Source of the DNA: 3107 sp001483205 | Lineage (GTDB): Bacteria > Pseudomonadota > Alphaproteobacteria > Rhodobacterales > Rhodobacteraceae | Length of the DNA: 64,000 nucleotides | Direction: 5' to 3' | Assembly: GCA_964291375.2 (NCBI GenBank) | Contig: OZ219809.1 | Span: 930,001-994,000 of the forward strand | Part shown: piece by piece, positions 8,201 to 19,104 of the stretch | How the letters are laid out: every line of letters starts with the position of its first letter | How positions within the stretch are numbered: position 1 is the stretch's first letter | Translations under genes and position numbers: made by a program | Notes under the pieces: model-generated | What the model was told of the DNA's origin: nothing | The model's database searches: none | Seen by the model: only the letters and a program-made list of their open reading frames with translations

Positions 8201-9559
8201 TTATTCTTCCTCCAGCGCGTCCACCGCCGCCTGCAAATCGTCCTTTGACGCTTCCCTGTCGGAAATCTCCGCCAGCTCAAACATGTAATCCACCACCTTG
8301 TCCTCGAACAAAGGTGCATGAATTTGTCCCTGTATTTCTTTGTTTTTTCTGATAAATTCCAAAAACTCACGCTCATGGCCCGGATAGCGGCGCGCCCGTT
8401 CCATGATCGCCCGGTTCATCTCTTGCTCGGTGACCTCGATTTCCGCCTTCTGCCCCAATTCGGCCAGCAACAGCCCCAGACGCACGCGGCGCTCGGCCAG
8501 CCGGGTGTGCTCTTCGGTCGGGGTGATCTTTTCGTGACCATGGTCGTGGTCATGGCCCCCGTCCCCATCCTCCGGCTCCGGGTGTTCATCATGCCACAGT
8601 TGATGCGCAATCTGGCCTGCCTCCTGCTTAACCAGCGTCGGCGGCAGGTCAAATGACACCCGCTCGTCCAGCGCGTCCAGAAGCCCCCGTTTCAGAACCT
8701 CACGGGCCGACTGAGCATATCCGGCCTCCAGCCGCTCGACAATTTTCATTCTGAGCGCGGCCACATCATCGGCCCCGAACCGTTTGGCCAGTTCATCGTC
8801 AATTTCCGCCGCCACCGGGGCCTGCACCGCCTTCACCGTGCAGTCGAAACTGGCATCCTTGCCCGCCACGGCCCCGAAATTCGGATGCGTCGGAATGGTC
8901 GCCGTCACGATGCGCGCCTCTCCGGCCCGGACCCCGACCAGTTGCGCCTCAAAACCGGGAATAAAGGCATCCGATCCCAGCACCAGCGGATAATCTTCTG
9001 CCGAACCGCCGTCGAAAGGCTCCCCGTCAACCTTGCCCACAAAGTCGATCACCACCTGATCGCCGTCTTCCGCCGCCGCCCCTTCGTCGCGGTCCATAAA
9101 GGTGCCTGCGGATTCGGCAAGCTCCTCCAGTGCCGTGTCCGTCTCTGCGTCATCGGCCCTGACAATCAGCCTTTCCAGCCGGATTGACTTCATATCGATT
9201 TCGGGAATGTCGGGCAGCGCCTCATAGGACATCTCGATCTCGACATCGTTGCCCTCTTTCCACCCCTCGCCATTCCTGATTTCGACCTTCGGGCGGAGGG
9301 CCGGGCGGTCACCGCTGTCCTCGAAATGCCGGTTCATTGCGCCATCGACGGCTTCCTGCATCGCTTCACCCAACAGACGCGGGCCGAATTGCCGTTTCAG
9401 CAGCCCCATCGGGGCCTTGCCCTTGCGAAAGCCCTTCATCTGAATTTCGGGGCGGGCCTCGGCGAGCTTGGCGTTTACCTTCTCATCCAGTTCGGCGGCG
9501 GGAATGGTGATCGCATAGCCGCGCTTCAAACCTTCGTTCAGGGTCTCGGTGACCTGCAT
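8201..9559 (-). CDS. tig: Trigger factor, ribosome-associated chaperone and peptidyl-prolyl isomerase
   Basis: A 452-residue protein. Residues 1-115 are the ribosome-binding domain with the signature FRKGKAPMGLLKRQFG (GFRKGKxP loop at the tunnel exit). The FKBP-type isomerase domain follows (GDQVVIDFVGKVDGEPFDGG, about 160-245), then the helical C-terminal arm domain. A His/Asp-rich stretch (GGHDHDHGHE) sits in a loop of the C-terminal domain. The start at 9559 has GAGG six bases before it; the in-frame ATG four codons upstream has no ribosome site. Unlike the common tig-clpP-clpX-lon order, no Clp genes adjoin it here. Confidence 0.96.
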   Translation of the reverse strand: MQVTETLNEGLKRGYAITIPAAELDEKVNAKLAEARPEIQMKGFRKGKAPMGLLKRQFGPRLLGEAMQEAVDGAMNRHFEDSGDRPALRPKVEIRNGEGWKEGNDVEIEMSYEALPDIPEIDMKSIRLERLIVRADDAETDTALEELAESAGTFMDRDEGAAAEDGDQVVIDFVGKVDGEPFDGGSAEDYPLVLGSDAFIPGFEAQLVGVRAGEARIVTATIPTHPNFGAVAGKDASFDCTVKAVQAPVAAEIDDELAKRFGADDVAALRMKIVERLEAGYAQSAREVLKRGLLDALDERVSFDLPPTLVKQEAGQIAHQLWHDEHPEPEDGDGGHDHDHGHEKITPTEEHTRLAERRVRLGLLLAELGQKAEIEVTEQEMNRAIMERARRYPGHEREFLEFIRKNKEIQGQIHAPLFEDKVVDYMFELAEISDREASKDDLQAAVDALEEE

Positions 9560-9672
9560 TGTCGTCCTCATCTGATGGAGCCTCGCCGCCCGCGCCCGTG
9601 CGCAGGCAACGGATCAGAGAGCCTTCTATTGGCCCGCCGGACGGCTTGCAAGAGCCGAAAGCGTTCGCCCGG

Positions 9673-9876
9673 TCACCCCACCGAAGCCAGCACCAGCAAG
9701 GCCAGCAGTTCGAGCCAGATAACGGAAACGGCGATGCGGCGGGGGCGTCCTTCCGGTATCGTCAGGCTGATCCGGCACAGGTCTGTCTCCGGCGCGGGCG
9801 TGGACGTGGGCGCAGGCGGCGGCCCCCTGAGTGCGGCCCCGATTCGGTGCAGGCCCCTTATCACTGGGTTTGTCAT
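9673..9876 (-). CDS. Small hypothetical membrane protein
   Basis: A 67-residue ORF starting MTNPVIRGLHRIG with a good ribosome site (GGAGAG, five bases before the ATG at 9876). The middle is rich in proline and threonine, and residues about 50-66 (AVSVIWLELLALLVLASVG) form one hydrophobic segment ending at the C-terminus. It lies between the hairpin element at 9928-10064 and tig, on the same strand as both tig and a possible promoter near 10085-10115. I do not recognise a family; it could be a chance ORF. Confidence 0.4.
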   Translation of the reverse strand: MTNPVIRGLHRIGAALRGPPPAPTSTPAPETDLCRISLTIPEGRPRRIAVSVIWLELLALLVLASVG

Positions 9877-9927
9877 ACTTCTCTCCATAGCGGGCCGATC
9901 AAAGCCCTTACATCCCGGCTGGTGCCA

Positions 9928-10064
9928 GGTGTTTGATCACGTGCTATGGACACGTCCCAAGTATTCCCCCACCTCAGGGAGCTACCCCTCGGCTGTTCCA
10001 GGGTCTTGTATTCCTCGGGACACCCGACCTAGCGGGTTTCCCATAGTCGGCGTGATCAAACGCC
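9928..10064. ncRNA. Structured intergenic element, candidate non-coding RNA
   Basis: A 14-bp stem (GGTGTTTGATCACG at 9928-9941 with 10051-10064, one G-T wobble) encloses 109 bases. Inside are CTATGG/CCATAG (9944-9949 with 10041-10046), GTCCC/GGGAC (9954-9958 with 10017-10021) and a small CCCG-loop-CGGG hairpin near 10023-10036. No ORF uses this stretch well. A further hairpin, CCCGTCA/TGACGGG, follows at 10066-10087. A rod with an internal bulge recalls 6S or other regulatory RNAs, but I could match no known family, including SRP RNA, tmRNA and RNase P. The strand is undecided: a weak promoter (TTCACA/TATACC) points left. Confidence 0.45.
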
Positions 10065-10173
10065 ACCCGTCACCGGTCAATGACGGGCGCATACAGGGTA
10101 TAGCATTAACAGCGGGTTGTGAAGACGGGATGCGTTGGGGCGTGGGCGCAATCGAATGAGGAAGATTTTTGCA

Positions 10174-10347
10174 AAAATCTCTGCATCATAGCGTATTGCC
10201 TGCCGGACCGTCCCGCCCGGCGGAACTGCCCGAGCCGCGCCTTGGGCTCCGCCCGTTCGGCCCTGAAACGGTCCCCCGGACCATTTCCGAGACGGGCCTC
10301 ACCCCTCAATGGGGTGGGCGGCGCCCCCCCCCCGATGCAGATCGGTT
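10174..10347 (-). repeat. Dispersed inverted-repeat element, copy B (reverse orientation, rearranged)
   Basis: The left edge AAAATCTCTGCATCATAG is a diverged terminal repeat. The interior carries the longer module also seen in copies C and F (CGGAACTGCCCGAG, AAACGGTCCCCCGGACC, GACGGGCCTCACCCC), here inverted, then CACCCCTCAATGGGGTG, a small palindromic hairpin shared with copies D and L. The right edge ATGCAGATCGGTTT reaches to the acnA stop codon. An inverted AGATTTTTGCAAAAATCT lies over the left edge. Confidence 0.7.
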
Positions 10348-13035
<2,688 letters not shown>

Positions 13036-13236
13036 CGGCTGATCTCCCTGTGGATGGAACGAAACCGGGTAAGGCGCTTTTGCCGCATTCGGGCGGGGGG
13101 TTCAAGGCAGGTTGTGAACATTTGTATACAGAAAACGCGGCCAACGCCCCTGCTCCCGACAATCTCGCGATTCGTTGATTAGCCTTTCCTTCACCGATGG
13201 CGTAGGTCTGACGGGCAAGGCAGACAAGATGCAGGT

Positions 13237-13944
13237 ATGAAACGCAAACTGATCATCATGCTTTCGGGGCTGTGGCTGGCGGGCGCGGGCCTTGCGGCGG
13301 CGCAGGAAAATCCCCCCGTGGTCGTCGAGCTGTTCACCTCTCAGGGCTGTTCAACCTGTCCGCCTGCGGACGCGCTTTTGCATGACTACACAGACCGCAG
13401 GGATGTCATCGCCCTGGCGCTGCATGTGGACTATTGGGATTATATCGGCTGGAAGGACACCTTTGCCACCCCGGCCCATACCAGGCGGCAAAAGGCCTAT
13501 GCGCGGGCGGGCAACCGCAGGGTGGTCTATACGCCGCAGATGATCATCGGCGGGCGGGACAGCATCGTCGGGCACGAACCGGGCGCGCTGGCCGCTGCTA
13601 TCGCCAGACATGCCACCGCCTCGGCCAGGGTCGCCCTGAATGTGGTGCGGGACGGCGCGCAAAGGGTCACCATCCGGGCCGAGCGCAGGGAACGCGGCCT
13701 TGGCGCGCTGGTGGTTCAGCTTGTCCAGTATATCCCGGAGCAGACGGTCGATATTCGCCGGGGCGAAAACCGGGGCCGACAGGTCAGCTATGCCAATATC
13801 GTCAACCGGCTGGAAGAACTGCGCCGGTGGAGGGGTGAAGGCCCGCTGGCGCTGACCTCGGCGGTCAATGCCGGTGCCCCGGTTGTGGTGCTGATTCAGC
13901 AAGAGGGCCACGGCCCGATTCTCGCCGCCGCGCATCTGCGTTAG
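13237..13944 (+). CDS. DUF1223 family secreted thioredoxin-like protein
   Basis: A 235-residue protein with a cleavable signal peptide (residues 1-22, ending GLAAAQ). Right after it comes VVVELFTSQGCSTCPPADALL, with a CxxC pair at C38 and C41, the mark of DUF1223 proteins, which have a thioredoxin-like fold and are exported. DYWDYIGWKDTF and YTPQMIIGG are further family motifs. It probably acts in the periplasm on thiols, but no substrate is known. It is divergent from acnA and followed directly by repeat copy C. Confidence 0.88.
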   Translation: MKRKLIIMLSGLWLAGAGLAAAQENPPVVVELFTSQGCSTCPPADALLHDYTDRRDVIALALHVDYWDYIGWKDTFATPAHTRRQKAYARAGNRRVVYTPQMIIGGRDSIVGHEPGALAAAIARHATASARVALNVVRDGAQRVTIRAERRERGLGALVVQLVQYIPEQTVDIRRGENRGRQVSYANIVNRLEELRRWRGEGPLALTSAVNAGAPVVVLIQQEGHGPILAAAHLR

Positions 13945-13959
13945 GCCGCCCTCTGCGTA

Positions 13960-14225
13960 AAGACCTTTGCATATTGACCGAGACGGGCAGCCGCCTGCCC
14001 GGGCGGGCGCTTTTCCCGACAGCCCATATTGGCGATGGTCTTGCCATAAAGCCCATACGCTCCAACATGTTGAGGCGTTTATAGCGCCCGCCGGGGGGTG
14101 AGGCCCGTCTCGGAAACGGTCCGGTGGACCGTTTCAGGGCCGAACGGGCGGAGCCCAAGGCGCTGCTTGGGCAGTTCCGCCGGGCGGGGTATTGGGGGGC
14201 TATACAGCCTTATGCGAGAGGTCTT
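13960..14225 (+). repeat. Dispersed inverted-repeat element, copy C (long form, 266 bp)
   Basis: It begins AAGACCTTTGCATA and ends TATGCGAGAGGTCTT. The left half matches copy A (GGCAGCCGCCTGCCCGGGCGGGCGCTTTT, shown in parts: GGCAGCCGCCTGCC, CATATTGGCGATGGTCTT). In place of the short GGCAGGCAGGCGCTG arm it has a longer module with the hairpin GAAACGGTCCGGTGGACC and GCCGAACGGGCGGAG. Its right end overlaps the last codons of the acyltransferase gene on the minus strand. Confidence 0.82.
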
Positions 14226-15097
14226 TTCCGGGGCTTCCAGCGCCGGTGCATCCAGAACAACCACTGATCCATGTGCCGCCGCACCATGTCCTCGAGCTCT
14301 CCGGTCAGTTGGCGCGTCATCTGTTCCGGCGTCGTATGATCAAGCGGTGCATTGAGCCTGATGCGGAAATCCAGCCCGTTTTCCAGCCGGACGGCATAGG
14401 CCGACAGGATCAGCGCATCATATTTCAGCGCCATCTTTGCCGGTGACAGGGACGTGAGGGCGGGTTTGCCGAAAAAGTCAAACGGGGTGCCGTCGCTGAC
14501 ATGGTTGTCGATGAAAAACCCCAGCACCCCGCCGCCGCGCAGAAAGCGCACCATCCCCGACAGCCCTTCGCGGCTGCGCGGAAAGACCGGCTCGCCGATC
14601 CCGGCGACCGTGCGCTCGTAATAGCTGTTGAAGAAGCGGTTTGACATCGGGCGGTAAAGAGCGCCGACATTGAACCCCCGCGCGATCAGGGCCGCCCGGG
14701 ACATATCGTAATTTCCGAAATGGCCGGTCACCAGGATGACGGGCCTGCCGGTGGCGCGCGCGGACTCCATCGCGGCAAGGCCGGGGCCTTCGACAGCGGC
14801 GCGGGCGGCCCGGCGCTTGAGGTCTCTGCCGGAAAAGAGTTCGACAAATGCCCGCCCCGCCCTGTCCGGCACTGAAAGGCACAAGGCGCGCACCTTAGCC
14901 TCGGGTAAGTCCGGCAGCACATGGGACAGGTTGTTGCGGATGCGTTTGCGCCGCCCGGAAAGCGGGGCGACGATGCGGGTGAATATCCAGCCGAACACCG
15001 GGACGCGCCGGTGATACGGGATCAGCAACGCCGCGCCGATCATGCCGCGCACGATGATGTTCAGCAGGAAGAGGGTGATTTGCTTGCGGGCGGGCAT
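14210..15097 (-). CDS. LpxL/HtrB-like lysophospholipid/lipid A acyltransferase
   Basis: A 295-residue inner-membrane acyltransferase. The HX4D catalytic motif is HFGNYD (about residues 126-131), followed by ALYRPMSNRFFN and, farther on, FFIDNHVSDGTPFDFFGK, in the place of the family's GxPxFFG-type motif. A hydrophobic N-terminal segment (about 8-28) anchors it. Such enzymes add a secondary acyl chain to lipid A precursors or act on lysophospholipids; which one cannot be decided. The last codons (K-R-P-L-A-stop, 14210-14227) are read from the end of repeat copy C, so the natural C-terminus was altered or extended by the element. Confidence 0.86.
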   Translation of the reverse strand: MPARKQITLFLLNIIVRGMIGAALLIPYHRRVPVFGWIFTRIVAPLSGRRKRIRNNLSHVLPDLPEAKVRALCLSVPDRAGRAFVELFSGRDLKRRAARAAVEGPGLAAMESARATGRPVILVTGHFGNYDMSRAALIARGFNVGALYRPMSNRFFNSYYERTVAGIGEPVFPRSREGLSGMVRFLRGGGVLGFFIDNHVSDGTPFDFFGKPALTSLSPAKMALKYDALILSAYAVRLENGLDFRIRLNAPLDHTTPEQMTRQLTGELEDMVRRHMDQWLFWMHRRWKPRKRPLA

Positions 15098-15174
15098 TCC
15101 GGGCGCATTTCATGTCTGCATGGCCCTGCTTATGCGGAAACCGCGCCCTTCACAAGCCGGGCGTGCCGCCTGAA

Positions 15175-15393
15175 AAGACCTCTGCATAAGGGCGTGGCGA
15201 CGGCGAACCCGTCCCGCCCGGCGCTTGTGCCGGGGCCGGATGCGGCCTTATCCGCGGATAAGGGCAGAGGGGGGGCTTATCCGCGGATAAGGGCAGTACT
15301 GCTGACATATATCATAACATCCAAATAACGCCCCACCGGACCGTTTCCGGGACGGGCCTCACCCCTCAATGGGGTGGGCGGCGCGCTTATCCG
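15175..15393 (-). repeat. Dispersed inverted-repeat element, copy D (composite, rearranged)
   Basis: It starts with AAGACCTCTGCATAAG and an inverted right half (CCCGTCCCGCCCGGCGCTTGTG). The middle holds two copies of a 16-base palindrome, then AT-rich bases (TGACATATATCATAACATCC). The end has CACCGGACCGTTTCC, GGGACGGGCCTCACCCC and the CCCCTCAATGGGG hairpin. The parts of the family are recognisable but in a new order, so this copy has been rearranged. Confidence 0.68.
15247..15291. repeat. Direct pair of 16-bp perfect palindromes CTTATCCGCGGATAAG
   Basis: The palindrome is at 15247-15262 and again at 15276-15291, each followed by GGCAG. A third copy is at 25089-25104, again inside a rearranged element of the same repeat family. 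A 16-base perfect palindrome three times in one window, always within the repeats, suggests a protein-binding site or a mobile sub-module. Confidence 0.7.
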
Positions 15394-15452
15394 CCCCCTT
15401 CACTCTTTCGGCAAAACTGTTACTGTGGCGTAAACCAAAACGGAGACCCCCG

Positions 15453-15707
15453 ATGCTGGCGGATTTCACACTCATCGACGGCATAGGCGTCGTCGGTTCC
15501 TTCCTGATCGCGGGGGCCTATTTCGCCGCCACCCGCGGGCGGCTGAACGCCGAAGGCCCCGCCTTCAACCTGATGAACCTGATCGGCGCGCTGTTCATCC
15601 TGTGGTCGCTCTGGTATCGGCCCAATGCGGGCGCGATAATGATCGAGGTTCTCTGGTGCCTGATTGCCGCCTCTGCCCTCATCCGCTGGGTGCTGCGGCG
15701 CACCTGA
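15453..15707 (+). CDS. Small CBU_0592-like membrane protein
   Basis: An 84-residue protein starting MLADFTLIDGIGVVGSFLI, with three hydrophobic stretches (about residues 8-24, 37-55 and 58-76). It resembles the small CBU_0592-type membrane proteins, whose function is unknown. The start at 15453 was chosen because CGGAG lies 7-8 bases upstream; the longer frame from 15369 runs back into repeat D. It is convergent with the TRAP operon. Confidence 0.72.
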   Translation: MLADFTLIDGIGVVGSFLIAGAYFAATRGRLNAEGPAFNLMNLIGALFILWSLWYRPNAGAIMIEVLWCLIAASALIRWVLRRT

Positions 15708-15734
15708 AGGCCCCCCAAGCCCCCCTGCCCCGCC

Positions 15735-18095
15735 CTAATGCCCGATCAGTGCGGGAAAAACCGTCACGATCTGCGGGAACAGCCACAGGATCGCCAGCCC
15801 CACCACCTGTATCAGCACGAAAGGCGCAACACCCCGGTAGATATGCCCGGTGGTCACGCTTTTCGGCGCAACCCCGCGCAAATAAAACAGCGCAAAGCCG
15901 AAAGGCGGGGTCAGAAAGCTGGTTTGCAGGTTCACCGCGACCATAATCGTCACCCATTTCGGGTCCATCGTGCCGCCATAGATCACCGGGCCGACAATCG
16001 GAATGACGATATAGATGATTTCGAGAAAATCGAGCACGAATCCAAGGATGAACAGCACCAGCATCACGATCAGGAACACCGTCAGCTCGTTGTCAAAGCT
16101 CTTGAGGAACTGCTGGATGTAATGCTCGCCGCCAAACGAGATCACCACCAGATTGAGAAGCTGAGAGCCGATCAGGATGGTGAACACCATCGAGGTGACC
16201 TTTGCCGTCTCGCGCACCACCGCGCCGAGCACCCCGCCCCTGAACAATATCCACGCCGAATAGAATATGCCGAACAGGGCGAACAGATAGGTCGCCTGCG
16301 CCACAAGAAAGGCCAGCCGCTCCTCGAACAGCACATTTTCGCGCCCCATCCGCAGGTCGAAATTGAACCCGATCAGGATCATAATGACGACCGCAAATGA
16401 CGCCATGACGATCAGCCTGCCGGGTTTCTCTTCGTCCTTGAGCTTGCGATAGGCCGCCAGCATCAGCGCGCCCCCCGCCCCCAGTGCCGCCGCCGGAGTC
16501 GGGTTGGTGATGCCGCCAAGGATTGACCCCAGAACCGCGATAATCAGAACCAGCGGCGGAAAAACCACCCGCAAGAGCTGATTCTGCCCCAGACGGTTGA
16601 CCGCATGATACCCCCCATAGATGACCAGCGCTGTCGGGGTGGCCAGTATCAGGAAACTCATACCGGGCGTGGTCAGCGGCCCGATCAGCAAAATATCCGC
16701 CATCAGCGCCAGCACCACCCCCAGCGCCCCGACCAGCAGCGGGGCCGGATTTGCAGACGGCGAGACCCCCCGCGCCGCTGTCAGGATCAGCGCCAAAAGC
16801 AGGAACGCCCCCAGGATGCCGGTGCCGACCGGGGCGGCGGCGGCAACCTTTTCCGCCACTGCGTCGTTGATCTCTTCGGCGGTCAGTTCCCGGGTTTCGG
16901 CAATGCCGCCCGCCGCGTCGATCTTTGCCTGTTGGGCCACCGCCGCGTCCCATCGTTCCTGCCCGTGCAGGGCGATCATAGATGCCTGGCATTTCTCGGG
17001 GACTTTGGTGCGCAGATCAGCCGCCGCGCCTGCCTCGGAAAAGCTGCTGACGGTGACGTTCTGCGACCCGGCAAAGCCCAGATAGACCGCCAGAATCGCC
17101 CCGCCCACCAGCAGAGCGGGCGCGCCCAGATACCATGTCAGTGCTTCGCCACGGGTCACGGCCTCGCCGGATATACTGCCCCCCCGCACCGGCGGCGCGG
17201 CCCGCGGGCGCAACAGCGCATAGCCGAAGGCATAGAGGGCATACAGCCCGGCCAGCATGATCCCCGGCAGCAGCGCAGACTGAAACAGCGTGCCGACAGA
17301 GACCACCGCTGCCTCTCCCAGATAGGTCAGCGCGTCGGAACATCCGGCCTCTGCCGCGCGCTGCTCCTGCGCCACGGAATAGAGATCACCCGCCAGGGTG
17401 CCCAGCAGGACGATAACGATTGACGGCGGGATGATCTGGCCAAGCGTGCCCGAGGCCGCGATCACCCCGGTCGCCAGTTCCGGCGAATAGTTGCGCCGCA
17501 GCATCGTCGGTAACGACAACAGGCCCATGGTCACCACCGTTGCGCCGACAATCCCGGTAGAGGCGGCCAGAAACGCGCCGACAACAACGACAGACACTGC
17601 CAGCCCGCCGGGCAACGGGCCAAACACCCGCGCCATGGTCGTCAGCAGGTCATTGGCGATTTTCGACCGTTCCAGCGTGATGCCCATCATCACGAACATC
17701 AGAACCGCCAGCAGGGTCTCGATGGATTGCCCGGCCAGCACCCGCTCATTGATCCGGTTGACGATGAAAGAGATATTGCGGTCCAGCGCCACCTGCCAGC
17801 CCTGTTCAAAGACCGGCACCCCCACCGTCGGCAAATCCGGGTATCGGAAACTCGAAATCGTATCGGGATGGGCACCGGTGGCGATGATCGCGCCATAGGC
17901 CTCGGATGTAGTGTCGAGCGCCTGATGGGTGAGCATCCCGGCACCGTCAAGCATGGCGATGATGGTGAAGGAAATGACCGCCGCGCCGCCGATGGCAAAG
18001 GCCACCGGAAAACCCGACAGAATGCCGCCGAACAGGCAGACAAAGACGATGATCAGGCTGATCTCAACGCCGTCAAGTCCGAAAATCATCGGCAC
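15735..18095 (-). CDS. TRAP transporter large permease (DctM-type), enlarged
   Basis: A 786-residue integral membrane protein, the Na+-coupled transport subunit of a TRAP uptake system. The DctM signature is clear: FGGILSGFPVAFAIGG at the start, SIETLLAVLMFVMMGITLERS, and GVIAASGTLGQIIPPSIVIV. A usual DctM has about 430 residues; this one adds a soluble stretch near residues 340-420 (rich in A, E, K, including ELTAEEINDAVAEKVAAAA) and extra membrane segments before the C-terminal half. DctQ lies 12 bases upstream and DctP before that, so the order is the normal P-Q-M operon. Confidence 0.92.
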   Translation of the reverse strand: MPMIFGLDGVEISLIIVFVCLFGGILSGFPVAFAIGGAAVISFTIIAMLDGAGMLTHQALDTTSEAYGAIIATGAHPDTISSFRYPDLPTVGVPVFEQGWQVALDRNISFIVNRINERVLAGQSIETLLAVLMFVMMGITLERSKIANDLLTTMARVFGPLPGGLAVSVVVVGAFLAASTGIVGATVVTMGLLSLPTMLRRNYSPELATGVIAASGTLGQIIPPSIVIVLLGTLAGDLYSVAQEQRAAEAGCSDALTYLGEAAVVSVGTLFQSALLPGIMLAGLYALYAFGYALLRPRAAPPVRGGSISGEAVTRGEALTWYLGAPALLVGGAILAVYLGFAGSQNVTVSSFSEAGAAADLRTKVPEKCQASMIALHGQERWDAAVAQQAKIDAAGGIAETRELTAEEINDAVAEKVAAAAPVGTGILGAFLLLALILTAARGVSPSANPAPLLVGALGVVLALMADILLIGPLTTPGMSFLILATPTALVIYGGYHAVNRLGQNQLLRVVFPPLVLIIAVLGSILGGITNPTPAAALGAGGALMLAAYRKLKDEEKPGRLIVMASFAVVIMILIGFNFDLRMGRENVLFEERLAFLVAQATYLFALFGIFYSAWILFRGGVLGAVVRETAKVTSMVFTILIGSQLLNLVVISFGGEHYIQQFLKSFDNELTVFLIVMLVLFILGFVLDFLEIIYIVIPIVGPVIYGGTMDPKWVTIMVAVNLQTSFLTPPFGFALFYLRGVAPKSVTTGHIYRGVAPFVLIQVVGLAILWLFPQIVTVFPALIGH

Positions 18096-18107
18096 CGTCC
18101 CATAGCG

Positions 18108-19019
18108 TCAATGCGCGCCTTCATAGCTTCCTTCCCCCTCTCCGAGCGTGTCTTTGTCGAGATAGCGGCCCTCGCTTTCCTCGCCCTCGCGCCATTCCAG
18201 AAACGACCGGCAGAAAAACGCAATCGCGTGCAGAAAGACCAGACCGGCAAAGGCGACCAGCAGAACCTTGAACAGGAAATAGGCGTTGAACCCGTTGGGC
18301 GAAAAGCCGATGGTTTCGACATTCCAGCGCAGCGCGCGCGATTTGGTCAACAGCCGGTCCAGCGTGTCAGAGGCCGACGGTTTCGGCACCACCAGATGCC
18401 GCCACAGGAAATACCAGCCATACATCCAGGTCAGCACCGCAGCGGGCATCATAAAGAACAGCGACCCGAACATGTCGATGATCCGTTTGGCGCGGAAAGA
18501 AACGTTGGAATAGATCAGATCAACCCGCACATGGCCGCCCTGAACAAAAGTATACGTCACACAGAGGGACACGATGATGGCGTTGTAGAGTTTCAACTCT
18601 TCCGCCCACCAGCTTACGTCCTTGTTGAAAACCAGTCCGACGCCAAGGGAAATCTCGCTGGCGGCAAAGATGCGCTGGGTGAAGATGATAATGATCTGCT
18701 GAAACACCATCAGCAGCCCGGCCCAGGCGAAAAGCCGCCCTATACCGTTTGCCAGCCCCTCAAGGGCGCGCACCACGCCCCACATGATCCGGTGACGCCA
18801 CGCCCCCAGAACGATCACGACCAGAAACGCGGTGAAAACAACAAAGAACAGCTCCATTGAGCCGCCATAATAGATGAACCGCATCAGCGATTGCTTGTCT
18901 TCGGCGGTTCCGTCCCAACTCAGCCAATCCAGCCATGCCGCCGGATGGGTCAGCGCATGGCCCAGATTGTAGAACGCCAAAGCGATATTCTGAAAGAACC
19001 AGACGATTCCGTCCAGCAT
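18108..19019 (-). CDS. TRAP transporter small permease (DctQ-type), enlarged
   Basis: A 303-residue membrane protein with four main hydrophobic segments in the core (about 85-260), including SLCVTYTFVQGGHVRVDLIY, where the GGHVRVDL motif is typical of DctQ subunits. Normal DctQ has about 170 residues; here about 80 N-terminal residues, with another membrane span, and an acidic tail (EGEESEGRYLDKD) are added. It pairs with the large permease encoded next. It lies between dctP and dctM on one strand. Confidence 0.9.
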   Translation of the reverse strand: MLDGIVWFFQNIALAFYNLGHALTHPAAWLDWLSWDGTAEDKQSLMRFIYYGGSMELFFVVFTAFLVVIVLGAWRHRIMWGVVRALEGLANGIGRLFAWAGLLMVFQQIIIIFTQRIFAASEISLGVGLVFNKDVSWWAEELKLYNAIIVSLCVTYTFVQGGHVRVDLIYSNVSFRAKRIIDMFGSLFFMMPAAVLTWMYGWYFLWRHLVVPKPSASDTLDRLLTKSRALRWNVETIGFSPNGFNAYFLFKVLLVAFAGLVFLHAIAFFCRSFLEWREGEESEGRYLDKDTLGEGEGSYEGAH

Positions 19020-19104
19020 CGACGCTGCCTCCTCCGGTCAACCGGACAGGGACAGGCCCCGCCCGACCGTTTTGGCCGGACGGAACCTGCCGCGGCGGTA
19101 TTCT

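Noticed and set aside
9928..10064. Naming the hairpin element as 6S RNA
   Set aside because: The bulge sizes do not clearly fit a 6S central bubble and I could not match conserved bases, so only a generic RNA candidate is reported.
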